Of a stretch of DNA of 64,000 nucleotides, positions 8,332 through 15,673 are shown piece by piece; position 1 is the stretch's first letter; each line of letters starts with the position of its first letter. The translations under genes and the position numbers were made by a program. The stretch comes from Aerobium sp039839275 (lineage in GTDB: Bacteria; Pseudomonadota; Alphaproteobacteria; Rhizobiales; Rhizobiaceae): contig NZ_JBDOQP010000002.1 of NCBI RefSeq assembly GCF_039839275.1, positions 682,001 through 746,000 of the forward strand. Direction: 5' to 3'. The notes below the pieces were generated by a model. The model was not told the origin of the DNA, did no database searches, and saw only the letters and a program-made list of their open reading frames with translations.

Positions 8332-8674
8332 TTTCGGGTCCTCCCACTTGTTCGTCCTCGGCGCGCAACAACGCCTCCAGCGTATCGAGCTGAGCCGTCC
8401 AGAAGCGCTGGTAATATCTCAGCCACGCTTCGGCCTCGGCCAAACGTGCAGCTTCGAGGCGGCAGAAATGCGTGCGGCCGCGGATTTCGCGACGGACCAG
8501 CCCCGCCGTTTCGAGCACCCTGACATGCTTGGAGGCTCCGGCGAGGCTCATTGAAAACGGGGCGGCAAGCGCGCTGACGCTGCGCTCGCCTGCCGACAGG
8601 TCCCGCAGCATTGCGCGACGCGTCGAATCGGAAAGCGCGTGAAACACCGCGTCGAGATGTTGTTGCTCAACCAT
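8321..8674 (-). CDS. ArsR-family winged-helix repressor
   Basis: A 117-residue winged helix-turn-helix regulator: ALSDSTRRAMLRDLSAGERS leads into the recognition region FSMSLAGASKHVRVLETAGL and the wing VRREIRGRTHFCRLE. No CxC-type metal site is visible, so metal sensing is not indicated. It heads a leftward operon of SRPBCC and VOC proteins. Two near-identical palindromes flank its promoter and one covers its start codon, so autorepression is very likely. The inducer is not indicated by sequence, though the SRPBCC proteins suggest a small hydrophobic compound. Confidence 0.9.
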   Translation of the reverse strand: MVEQQHLDAVFHALSDSTRRAMLRDLSAGERSVSALAAPFSMSLAGASKHVRVLETAGLVRREIRGRTHFCRLEAARLAEAEAWLRYYQRFWTAQLDTLEALLRAEDEQVGGPENDD

Positions 8675-8720
8675 GTGGTTTAATTAATCGGCGCGCGGAT
8701 TAAAGTCAACCAGATGGTTT
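8669..8720 (-). promoter_or_regulatory. ArsR promoter bracketed by two matching operators
   Basis: Two copies of AACCA-N2-TGGTT occur at 8669-8680 and 8709-8720, exactly 40 bp centre to centre (about four helical turns). Between them on the minus strand lies TTGACT (8704-8709), a 17-bp spacer and TAATTA (8681-8686). The predicted transcription start is at or next to the ATG (8674), so the mRNA may be leaderless, and the left operator covers the start codon. Confidence 0.65.
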
Positions 8721-8734
8721 ATCTTATTCGATTT

Positions 8735-10054
8735 TCAGGCGTCGATCGCCATCCTGCGCAGGACGGGCCTGCGGCCACGCGGCTTGGCGTCGTCGAGGGA
8801 AAAGGCGTCAAGAACGGCGACATCCGCCGCCTGAGCATCTGCCTCGCTGGATGCATGGATGACCGCCAGCGGCTCGCCTTTCGCAAGCTGGGCGCCGATG
8901 GGCGCGAGAGCCGTGATGCCAACGGAATGGTCGATCACATCGTCAGGTCGGGTGCGCCCGCCACCCAGCGCCACGACCGCAAGGCCGATCTGGCGCGATT
9001 CGATGGCGGCGACGAAGCCGTCCCGCTTTGCCAGGACGGGGCGCACCACGGAAGCCTTCGGCAAGTGCTTCTCATGGTTTTCGACGAAGTCGGCCGGACC
9101 GCCCAGCGCCGCCACCATATGCCCGAAGATTTCCGCGCCGCGACCACTTGCCAGGGCCTCACCGGCGCGGGCCGCCGCTTCCTGATGGGTTTTCGCGATG
9201 CCCGCCGAAAGAAGCATCTCGCCTGCCAGGGCGAGCGTCACCTCTTCCAGTCGGCGGTCGCGGAGCCGGCCGGTGAGGAAATCGACCGCGTTGGCCACTT
9301 CCACGGCGTTTCCGGCGGCACTTGCCAGGGGTTGGTCCATGTCGGTGATCAATGCCGTCGTCGCAAGGCCCGCGCCGCTGGCGACCTCGACGAGGCTCTG
9401 CGCGAGCGAGGCAGCGCCCTTGATCGTCGGCATGAACGCCCCGTTGCCCGCCTTGACGTCGAGCACCAGCGACTGCAGCCCGGCCGCGAGCTTCTTCGAC
9501 AGGATCGATGCGGTGATCAGCGGGATCGATTCCACCGTGCCGGTGACATCGCGGATGGCGTAGAAGCGCTTGTCTGCCGGTGCGAGGTCGGCGGTCTGCC
9601 CGATGATGGCGCAGCCGACGTCGCGCACGACCTGGCGGAACCGGGACTTGTCCGGCTGGCTGACATAACCGGGTACGGAATCCATCTTGTCGAGCGTGCC
9701 ACCGGTGTGGCCGAGACCGCGCCCCGAGATCATCGGCACATAAGCGCCGCAGGCGGCGACGATGGGGGCCAGCATCAGCGAAACATTGTCGCCGACGCCG
9801 CCGGTGGAGTGCTTGTCCGCGACGGGGCCGGGAAGATCGGACCAGTCGAGCACCGAGCCGGAATCGCGCATCGCCAACGTCAGTGCGACCGCCTCGTCAC
9901 GGTTCATCCCGTTGAGGAAAATCGCCATCGCCAGCGCCGCGACCTGCCCTTCGGAAAAGGAGCCGCGCGCCAGCCCGTCGACGAACGCGGCGATGTCTTC
10001 GGCGGCGAGGGACTTGCCATCGCGCTTCTTCCGGATGATCTCCTGGGGGAGCAT
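8735..10054 (-). CDS. deoA: Thymidine phosphorylase
   Basis: A 439-residue thymidine phosphorylase that splits thymidine (and deoxyuridine) with phosphate to the base and 2-deoxyribose-1-phosphate in pyrimidine salvage. The family signature SGRGLGHTGGTLDKMD, the phosphate-loop region ADKHSTGGVGDN and the glycine-rich C-terminal domain are all present. Start: ATG at 10054 gives the canonical LPQEIIRKKRDG N-terminus; a GTG at 10069 would add five residues. It is the last gene of the nucleoside uptake/salvage group, separated from punA by a 210-bp spacer carrying a large palindromic repeat. Its end faces the ArsR operon head. Confidence 0.95.
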   Translation of the reverse strand: MLPQEIIRKKRDGKSLAAEDIAAFVDGLARGSFSEGQVAALAMAIFLNGMNRDEAVALTLAMRDSGSVLDWSDLPGPVADKHSTGGVGDNVSLMLAPIVAACGAYVPMISGRGLGHTGGTLDKMDSVPGYVSQPDKSRFRQVVRDVGCAIIGQTADLAPADKRFYAIRDVTGTVESIPLITASILSKKLAAGLQSLVLDVKAGNGAFMPTIKGAASLAQSLVEVASGAGLATTALITDMDQPLASAAGNAVEVANAVDFLTGRLRDRRLEEVTLALAGEMLLSAGIAKTHQEAAARAGEALASGRGAEIFGHMVAALGGPADFVENHEKHLPKASVVRPVLAKRDGFVAAIESRQIGLAVVALGGGRTRPDDVIDHSVGITALAPIGAQLAKGEPLAVIHASSEADAQAADVAVLDAFSLDDAKPRGRRPVLRRMAIDA

Positions 10055-10090
10055 GGTCAGCTTGCCCACGAAGGGTGGCGCTCTACGTTG

Positions 10091-10244
10091 CCCCCCTCTG
10101 TCCTGCCGGACATCTCCCCCACAAGGCGGGAGATTGGCTGTCTCGAAGGATTTCGCCTATCGCAGGCGTTGCAAAAAAACCGATGCCGCCGAAATTGCTG
10201 ATCTCCCCCCTCGTGGGGGAGATGTCCGGCAGGACAGAGGGGGG
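10091..10244. repeat. Long inverted repeat (REP/MITE-like palindromic element)
   Basis: Two perfect 32-base arms, 10091-10122 and 10213-10244, face each other across a 90-bp centre. Each arm begins with six C (or ends with six G) and contains the core CTGCCGGACATCTCCCCC; an inner arm portion also pairs locally with CTC-rich flanks (ATCTCCCCC at 10200-10209 against GGGGGAGAT). Palindromic intergenic elements with this core are, from memory, frequent in Mesorhizobium-type genomes. It sits between punA and deoA in the same operon and would form a very stable RNA structure. Confidence 0.8.
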
Positions 10245-10279
10245 CGCGAGGGAACGCGACGCTTGCCCCTGTCACCAAA

Positions 10280-11086
10280 TTATCCATCCAGTCCGCCATC
10301 GGAAAACATCTGCTTGAGGATGGTGGCGAGACGTTCGCCACCGCGTGGCGCCATGTCCTTGGTTTCCTCGTGCGACAGTTCCTGGCCGGTCATCCCGGCC
10401 GCGAGATTGGTGATGACCGAGCAGGCGGCGACCTTCAGGCCGAGGAACCGCGCGACGATGACTTCGGGCACTGTCGACATGCCAACGGCGTTCGCGCCCA
10501 TGATACGCGCCATGCGGATTTCCGCCGGCGTCTCGAAGGACGGACCCGAGAACCACATGTAGACGCCCTGATGAAGCGGCGTGCCGGTTTCCTCGGCAGC
10601 CTTCTCGAAGGCGGCGCGCATGCGCAGGTCATAGGCTTCCGTCAGCCCAACGAAGCGTTTGTCGGTCGGCTCTCCGAAAAGCGGGTTGGTGCCAGAGAAG
10701 TTGATGTGATCGTTGATCAGCATCACCGAACCCGGCTCCATGTCCGGTTCCAGGGAGCCGGCGGCATTGGTCAGGATCAGCCGTTCGATGCCGATGCCGG
10801 CAAGCGCCTCGAGAGCCGGACGCATCGCGGCCGGGTTGCCGTGTTCGTAATAATGCGAGCGGCCGGCCAGCATGATCACCGGCGTGCCGGACAGATTGCC
10901 GGCAACGAGCTGCCCGGCATGTCCAGTGACGCCGCTTTGCGGAAAGACCGGCAACTCGCCGTAGGAAATCCGCACGGCGTCCGTGACCTCGGCGACGAGG
11001 CCACCGAGCCCGGAGCCCAACACCATGGCGGTCTTGGGCGTGCGGCCCTCCAGCGTCTCGGTGATCCTGGCAATGGTGCGGTTCAT
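10280..11086 (-). CDS. punA: Purine-nucleoside phosphorylase
   Basis: A 268-residue trimeric-type purine nucleoside phosphorylase, cleaving inosine/guanosine (and deoxy forms) with phosphate to base and ribose-1-phosphate. Seen: the phosphate-binding start AMVLGSGLGGLV, the GRSHYYEHG loop, LILTNAAGSLEPDMEPGSVM, the FSGPSFETPAEIR motif and GMSTVPEVIVAR, all diagnostic. The start ATG at 11086 overlaps the cdd stop by four bases; reading further upstream in the same frame runs antisense-like through cdd and is not genuine. Forms a pathway set with cdd, deoA and the nucleoside ABC importer. Confidence 0.95.
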   Translation of the reverse strand: MNRTIARITETLEGRTPKTAMVLGSGLGGLVAEVTDAVRISYGELPVFPQSGVTGHAGQLVAGNLSGTPVIMLAGRSHYYEHGNPAAMRPALEALAGIGIERLILTNAAGSLEPDMEPGSVMLINDHINFSGTNPLFGEPTDKRFVGLTEAYDLRMRAAFEKAAEETGTPLHQGVYMWFSGPSFETPAEIRMARIMGANAVGMSTVPEVIVARFLGLKVAACSVITNLAAGMTGQELSHEETKDMAPRGGERLATILKQMFSDGGLDG

Positions 11087-11475
11087 TTCAGCGTATCTCC
11101 GGCAAATCCGAGCGGCAGGATTTCCGCCATGGTCATGGTCTGGACAACGCCGGTCTGGTCGCACAAGTGTAGCCTGGCATCCGGCCCGGCAAATTCGGCG
11201 AGACGCTGGCGACAGCCGCCGCACGGCGTGATGCGGTCCATCTTTTCCGCGACCACCGCGATCTCGGTGATACGGCCGCCGCCACCCATGACGTAGTGGC
11301 CGAGAGCCGTGGTCTCGGCGCACCAGCCTTCCGGAAACGAGGCAACCTCGATGTTGGCACCGGCATAGACCCTGCCGTCCTCGGTGCGGATCGCGGCGCC
11401 CACGGGAAACTTCGAATAAGGCGCGTGGCATTTCGCCATGGCTTCGCGCGCGGCGAGGAACAGATCATGCGACAT
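11083..11475 (-). CDS. cdd: Cytidine deaminase
   Basis: A 130-residue cytidine/deoxycytidine deaminase that yields uridine for salvage. The zinc and proton-shuttle motifs are present: CAE in GWCAETTALGHYV and PCGGCRQRLAEF, i.e. the three-cysteine type found in homotetrameric enzymes. The N-terminal substrate segment HAPYSKFPVGAAIRT is also typical. It lies 3 bp after the second permease gene and overlaps punA by four bases, so uptake and first-step metabolism are co-expressed. Confidence 0.95.
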   Translation of the reverse strand: MSHDLFLAAREAMAKCHAPYSKFPVGAAIRTEDGRVYAGANIEVASFPEGWCAETTALGHYVMGGGGRITEIAVVAEKMDRITPCGGCRQRLAEFAGPDARLHLCDQTGVVQTMTMAEILPLGFAGDTLK

Positions 11476-11478
11476 TTG

Positions 11479-12450
11479 TCACCGCTCCTTGACGTAGGGC
11501 ACGCCGCCGGCTCGCGGCGGGATCGCCTTGCCGATGAAGCCGGCAAGCAGGATCACAGTGAGCACATAGGGCAGCGCCTGGAAGAATTGTACCGGGACGC
11601 GGCCGACGATCGGCAGCGGGGTGCCCTGAAGGCGGATTGCCAGTGCGTCGAGGAAGCCGAAGAGCAGGCAGGCGAACATCGCCGGGACTGGGCGCCATTT
11701 GGCAAAGATGAGGGCGGCAAGCGCGATGTAGCCCTTGCCCGCCGTCATGTCCTTGACGAAGCCGGCATTCTGGGCGAGCGCGAGGTAGGTGCCGGCAATG
11801 CCGCACAGGATGCCGGTGATGATCACCGCGCGGTAGCGCAGCCATGTGACCGAGATGCCGGCGGTGTCGACGGCGGCCGGGTTTTCGCCGACGGCGCGCA
11901 GGCGCAGGCCGAAGCGGGTGCGGAACAACACCCACCAAGTCACGAACACCATGAAGAATCCGAAATAGGCCAGGATCGAATGGCCGGAGATCAGCTCCTG
12001 GTAGATATAGCCGATCCCGGGAATGCCACCGATTTCCTCGGCGAATGGCAGGGTGACGGCGCCGAAACGGCCCTCTGCGCTGAGCGACGGCGTGCGGCCG
12101 CCCTGACTGAACCAGGCCTGGCCGAGTATGATCGTCGAGCCGGCGGCGATGAAGTTGATCGCCACGCCGGAGACGATCTGGTTGCCGCGATGCGTGATCG
12201 AGGCAAAGCCGTGCACCAGCGCCAGGAAGCCCGAGACCAGGATGGCGGCGCCGAGCCCCGCCCAGGCCGAGCCGTAGACGGCCGCAGCCGCGCCGGAGGC
12301 GAAGGCGCCAGCCAGCATCTTGCCTTCCAGGCCGATGTCGAAGATGCCTGCACGCTCCGAAAACAGCCCGGCGAGGCAGGCCAGCAGCAACGGGATCGAG
12401 AGGCGGACGGTGGAGTCGAGGACGACGACGGCGACGCTGAAGAAGTCCAT
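11479..12450 (-). CDS. Nucleoside ABC transporter permease (BPD_transp_2 type, NupQ/YufQ-like)
   Basis: A 323-residue integral membrane protein with about nine hydrophobic helices. The stretches GLEGKMLAGAFASGAAAAVYG near the start and GLRLRAVGENPAAVDTAGIS in the middle cytoplasmic loop are characteristic of the branched-chain-amino-acid/nucleoside permease class paired with Bmp-type binding proteins. It begins one base after the stop of the partner permease. Function: one half of the membrane channel for nucleosides; inferred substrate from adjacent cdd, punA and deoA. Confidence 0.92.
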   Translation of the reverse strand: MDFFSVAVVVLDSTVRLSIPLLLACLAGLFSERAGIFDIGLEGKMLAGAFASGAAAAVYGSAWAGLGAAILVSGFLALVHGFASITHRGNQIVSGVAINFIAAGSTIILGQAWFSQGGRTPSLSAEGRFGAVTLPFAEEIGGIPGIGYIYQELISGHSILAYFGFFMVFVTWWVLFRTRFGLRLRAVGENPAAVDTAGISVTWLRYRAVIITGILCGIAGTYLALAQNAGFVKDMTAGKGYIALAALIFAKWRPVPAMFACLLFGFLDALAIRLQGTPLPIVGRVPVQFFQALPYVLTVILLAGFIGKAIPPRAGGVPYVKER

Positions 12451-12451
12451 C

Positions 12452-13591
12452 TCACGCCCCCTCGCGCTTTGCAGCCGTCACGCCCATGCTCCGTGGACTG
12501 AGGCTGGCGAAGAACGCCTGGATCGACGGCCGGAACATGTTCTCCAGCGCGCCTGCAAACAGGATGACGAGGCCCTGGATGATGACGATCATGTCGCGGC
12601 TGATCGACGGCATCTCGAAGGCAAGCTCGGCGCCGCCCTGATAGAGCATGCCGAACAGCATCGCCGCCGGCACGATGCCCGCCGGATGCGAACGGCCCAT
12701 CAGCGCCACGGCGATGCCGACGAAACCGGCGCCGGTGACGAAGTCGAGCTGCAGCCGGTTCTGGTCGCCCATCACCGGGTTGAGCGCCATCATGCCGGCC
12801 AGAGCGCCGGAGATCATCATCGTGATGATGACGATGCGCGCCTCGCCGATGCCCGCATATCGCGCCGCCTTGGGACTGAATCCTTGCGTCCTGATCTCGT
12901 AGCCGAGCCTGGTGCGCCAGATGAGAAGCCATACGAGGAACGCGCAGACGAGCGCCAGAAGGAAGGAAACGTTGAACGGCGACGACCGCACCGCGAAGCC
13001 GAGGGATTCCATCAGCCAGTTGAGCTTGGGCAACTGCCCGCCTTCCAGGAAGGTGCGGGTCTGAGGCGCCATCGAGCCCTGCGGCTTGAGCATGCCGACG
13101 AGCAAATAGACCATCAGGCTCGCAGCGATGAAGTTGAACATGATGGTGGTGATGACGATGTGCGAACCGCGCTTGGCCTGCAGATAGGCCGGAATGAATG
13201 CCCAGGCGGCGCCGATCGCGGCGGCGCCGAGGATTGCCAGCGGGAAGGTCAGCCACCATGGCAGAATGGAATCGAAGGTGAGGCACACCAGCGCCACGCC
13301 AAGCCCGCCGACATAGGCCTGGCCCTCGCCGCCGATGTTGAAAAGCCCACCATGGAATGCGACCGCCACGGCGAGGCCGGTGAAGATGAAGCTTGTCGAA
13401 TAGTAGAGCGTGTAGGCGATGTTGCGGCCGCCGCCGAACGCGCCATCGACCATGATGGCAGCGGCGCTGAACGGGTTTTCGCCGACCAGCAGAACGACGA
13501 GACCGGCCACCGCGAATGCGACGATCAGGTTGATCAGCGGGATGAGACCATAATCGGCCCAGGCGGGAAGCTTCGCGTATGGGCTGCTCAT
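12452..13591 (-). CDS. Nucleoside ABC transporter permease (NupP/YufP-like)
   Basis: A 379-residue permease, longer at its N-terminus than its partner, with NIGGEGQAYVGGLGVALV and GYEIRTQGFSPKAARYAGI marking the family loop that contacts the ATPase. I chose ATG at 13591 because it forms a 4-base overlap with the fosX stop and gives SSPYAKLPAWADYGLIPLIN, a normal cytoplasmic start before helix 1; the longer frame runs through fosX. It forms the second half of the channel. Confidence 0.92.
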   Translation of the reverse strand: MSSPYAKLPAWADYGLIPLINLIVAFAVAGLVVLLVGENPFSAAAIMVDGAFGGGRNIAYTLYYSTSFIFTGLAVAVAFHGGLFNIGGEGQAYVGGLGVALVCLTFDSILPWWLTFPLAILGAAAIGAAWAFIPAYLQAKRGSHIVITTIMFNFIAASLMVYLLVGMLKPQGSMAPQTRTFLEGGQLPKLNWLMESLGFAVRSSPFNVSFLLALVCAFLVWLLIWRTRLGYEIRTQGFSPKAARYAGIGEARIVIITMMISGALAGMMALNPVMGDQNRLQLDFVTGAGFVGIAVALMGRSHPAGIVPAAMLFGMLYQGGAELAFEMPSISRDMIVIIQGLVILFAGALENMFRPSIQAFFASLSPRSMGVTAAKREGA

Positions 13592-14007
13592 TCGGCTGCC
13601 TCCCGGCCCTGCGCATAGCGCGCCAATCGTTCGGCCAACGTACCGGTGTGAAGCTCGAACATATGATTGTCCCGATCGTAGAAATACAGCGACCGCCCTT
13701 CGCCCTCGACGCGCGGACGCGGCGGGCGCATGTCGAGGCCGAGGTCCTTCACCCGGGCGACGCATTTGTCGAAGTCGGCGTCGTCGATCTTGAAGGCAAC
13801 GTGGTTGTAGCTGCGCGACGGCAGCGGCTCGCCTTCCATGATCGCTACCCACAGGTCGCCGATCAGGAAGAACTTTTCAGGTGATACGGAGAACGTGTCG
13901 TCACCGCTGGAGTAGACCTCTCGCGCCTCCAAGACTTCTGTCAGGATTTTGGTCATCGGCTCCAGATCGCGGACGATGAAGGTCATGTGCGATAGCCCTT
14001 CGATCAC
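13588..14007 (-). CDS. fosX: FosX fosfomycin epoxide hydrolase
   Basis: A 139-residue VOC-fold protein that matches FosX of Mesorhizobium loti almost throughout, judged from memory. FosX adds water to the epoxide of fosfomycin using Mn(II). The metal ligands His7 (LSHMTF), His69 (YNHVAFK) and Glu118 (NHMFELH) and the FosX-specific catalytic Glu44 (VSPEKFF) are all at the expected positions, whereas FosA/FosB thiol transferases lack that Glu. Start is GTG at 14007, overlapping the ATPase stop (GTGA); its own TGA overlaps the permease ATG. It is therefore embedded and coupled inside a nucleoside-transporter operon. A different native epoxide substrate is possible. Confidence 0.92.
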   Translation of the reverse strand: MIEGLSHMTFIVRDLEPMTKILTEVLEAREVYSSGDDTFSVSPEKFFLIGDLWVAIMEGEPLPSRSYNHVAFKIDDADFDKCVARVKDLGLDMRPPRPRVEGEGRSLYFYDRDNHMFELHTGTLAERLARYAQGREAAE

Positions 14008-15536
14008 TCAGCAGCCTCCCGGCCTTCCACACCGGCCATCAGCAGGCCGAGTTCGCCTTCGGTGGCCTCGGGGCCGCGCTCGCCGACGATGCGGCCATCG
14101 AACATCACCAGGATGCGGTCGGATAGCGAGCGGATCTCGTCGAGTTCGACCGAGATGAGCAGCACCGCCTTGCCGGCGTCGCGCATGTCGATGAGGCGCT
14201 TGTGGATGAACTCGATGGCGCCGACATCGACGCCTCGGGTCGGCTGGCCGACGATCAGGACGCCGGGGTCCTTCTCCATCTCGCGCGCGAGCACGATCTT
14301 CTGCTGGTTGCCGCCGGAAAAGTTCGCCGTCTTGAGCCGTTCGTTGCCGGGGCGGATGTCGTATTTCTCGATCTTCTCGCGCGCGTCGGCGCGGATCGCC
14401 TCGATGTTGAGGAAGGGTCCGTTCAGATACTGGGCGTGATCGTGATAGCCGAGGATCGAATTCTCGTATTCCTCGAATGGCAGGACCAGTCCCACATAAT
14501 GCCTGTCTTCCGGCACGTGCGCGAGCCCGCGGTCGCGCAGCTCACCGGGATCGGCCGCACCCATGATGTCGATGGGCTTGCCGTCGAGCGTCACGCTGCC
14601 GGACTCGGCCTTGCGGATGCCCGCGATCGTCTCAAGCAGTTCCGACTGGCCGTTGCCGGCCACCCCTGCGATGCCGACGATCTCGCCGGCGCGCACGTCG
14701 AACGACACATCGCTGACCATCGTCACGCCACGGGAATCCGTCACCGTGAGGTTCTTCACCGACAGCTTGAATTCTCCGGCCTTGCTTTCCTGCTTCTCGA
14801 CCTGAAGCAGCACGCGGCGGCCGACCATGAGTTCGGCAAGTTCCTCGACGGTGGTCTCCGACGTCTTGCGGGTGGCGACCATCTCGCCCTGCCGCATGAC
14901 CGAGACGTTGTCGGTGATCGCCATGATCTCACGCAGCTTGTGCGTGATCAGCACGATGGTCTTACCCTCGTTCTTGAGCTGAGCGAGGATGCGGAAAAGA
15001 TGGTCGGCCTCGGAGGGTGTCAGAACGCCGGTGGGCTCGTCGAGGATCAGGATTTCGGCGCCGCGATAGAGCGCCTTCAGGATCTCGACGCGCTGCTGGA
15101 GGCCGACCGGCAACTCCTCGATGATCGCACCGGGGTTCACCTCCAGCCCGTAATCCTTCTCCAACCGCACCAGTTCGGAGCGCGCCTTGGTGATCGAGGC
15201 GTTGAGCAGCGCCTCTCCTTCGGCACCGAGGATGATGTTCTCCAGCACCGTGAAATTCTGCACCAGCATGAAATGCTGGTGCACCATGCCGATCCCTGCC
15301 GCGATGGCGTCGCTGGGCGTGTCGATCGTGATCGGCTTGCCGTCGACGCGGATCTCGCCGCTGTCGGCCTGGTAGAAGCCGTAAAGGATCGACATCAGCG
15401 TAGACTTGCCGGCGCCGTTTTCGCCAATGATCCCGTGGATGGTGCCGCGCGGGATTTCCAGGTGAATGTTCCGATTGGCGTGAACCGCGCCGAAACTCTT
15501 GTTTATGCCGACAAGTTCGATCGCAGCTTCTGCCAT
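14004..15536 (-). CDS. Nucleoside ABC transporter ATP-binding protein, two-cassette (NupO/YufO-like)
   Basis: A 510-residue protein with two ABC cassettes, the arrangement of sugar/nucleoside importers. Cassette 1 has Walker A GENGAGKST, the signature region LPVGLQQRVEILKAL and Walker B EILILDEPT. Cassette 2 has a degenerate Walker A (GVAGNGQSELLE) and signature FSGGNQQKIVLAREM, which is normal for this class. It heads the leftward operon and is divergent from the Fe-alcohol dehydrogenase. Its C-terminus GREAAE is repeated at the end of the following fosX. Confidence 0.94.
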   Translation of the reverse strand: MAEAAIELVGINKSFGAVHANRNIHLEIPRGTIHGIIGENGAGKSTLMSILYGFYQADSGEIRVDGKPITIDTPSDAIAAGIGMVHQHFMLVQNFTVLENIILGAEGEALLNASITKARSELVRLEKDYGLEVNPGAIIEELPVGLQQRVEILKALYRGAEILILDEPTGVLTPSEADHLFRILAQLKNEGKTIVLITHKLREIMAITDNVSVMRQGEMVATRKTSETTVEELAELMVGRRVLLQVEKQESKAGEFKLSVKNLTVTDSRGVTMVSDVSFDVRAGEIVGIAGVAGNGQSELLETIAGIRKAESGSVTLDGKPIDIMGAADPGELRDRGLAHVPEDRHYVGLVLPFEEYENSILGYHDHAQYLNGPFLNIEAIRADAREKIEKYDIRPGNERLKTANFSGGNQQKIVLAREMEKDPGVLIVGQPTRGVDVGAIEFIHKRLIDMRDAGKAVLLISVELDEIRSLSDRILVMFDGRIVGERGPEATEGELGLLMAGVEGREAAE

Positions 15537-15673
15537 GCGACGGACGAGCCCCTCTTTTTTATCGTTTGGTCAAACCATCTAACATGGGCGGTTTCGGCTT
15601 GCCAATCCGCCACGCGAGACTTGCGCGCGCTTCACTCTCGACAAATGCGCGTACCCTTGTCAATTTCGCCGCC

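Noticed and set aside
7144..8523. Long plus-strand frame opposite the SRPBCC/ArsR genes
   Set aside because: Antisense to five recognisable genes; composition unlike protein.
11087..11431. Upstream extension of punA
   Set aside because: Runs through cdd in another frame with Arg/Cys-rich sequence; ATG 11086 with the cdd overlap is convincing.
12452..13852. Longer version of the first permease reaching into fosX
   Set aside because: The extra N-terminus is fosX read in another frame; the ATG at 13591 overlaps the fosX stop.
13588..14007. FosA/FosB-type thiol transferase or plain glyoxalase
   Set aside because: Glu44 and whole-length similarity point to the FosX hydrolase.
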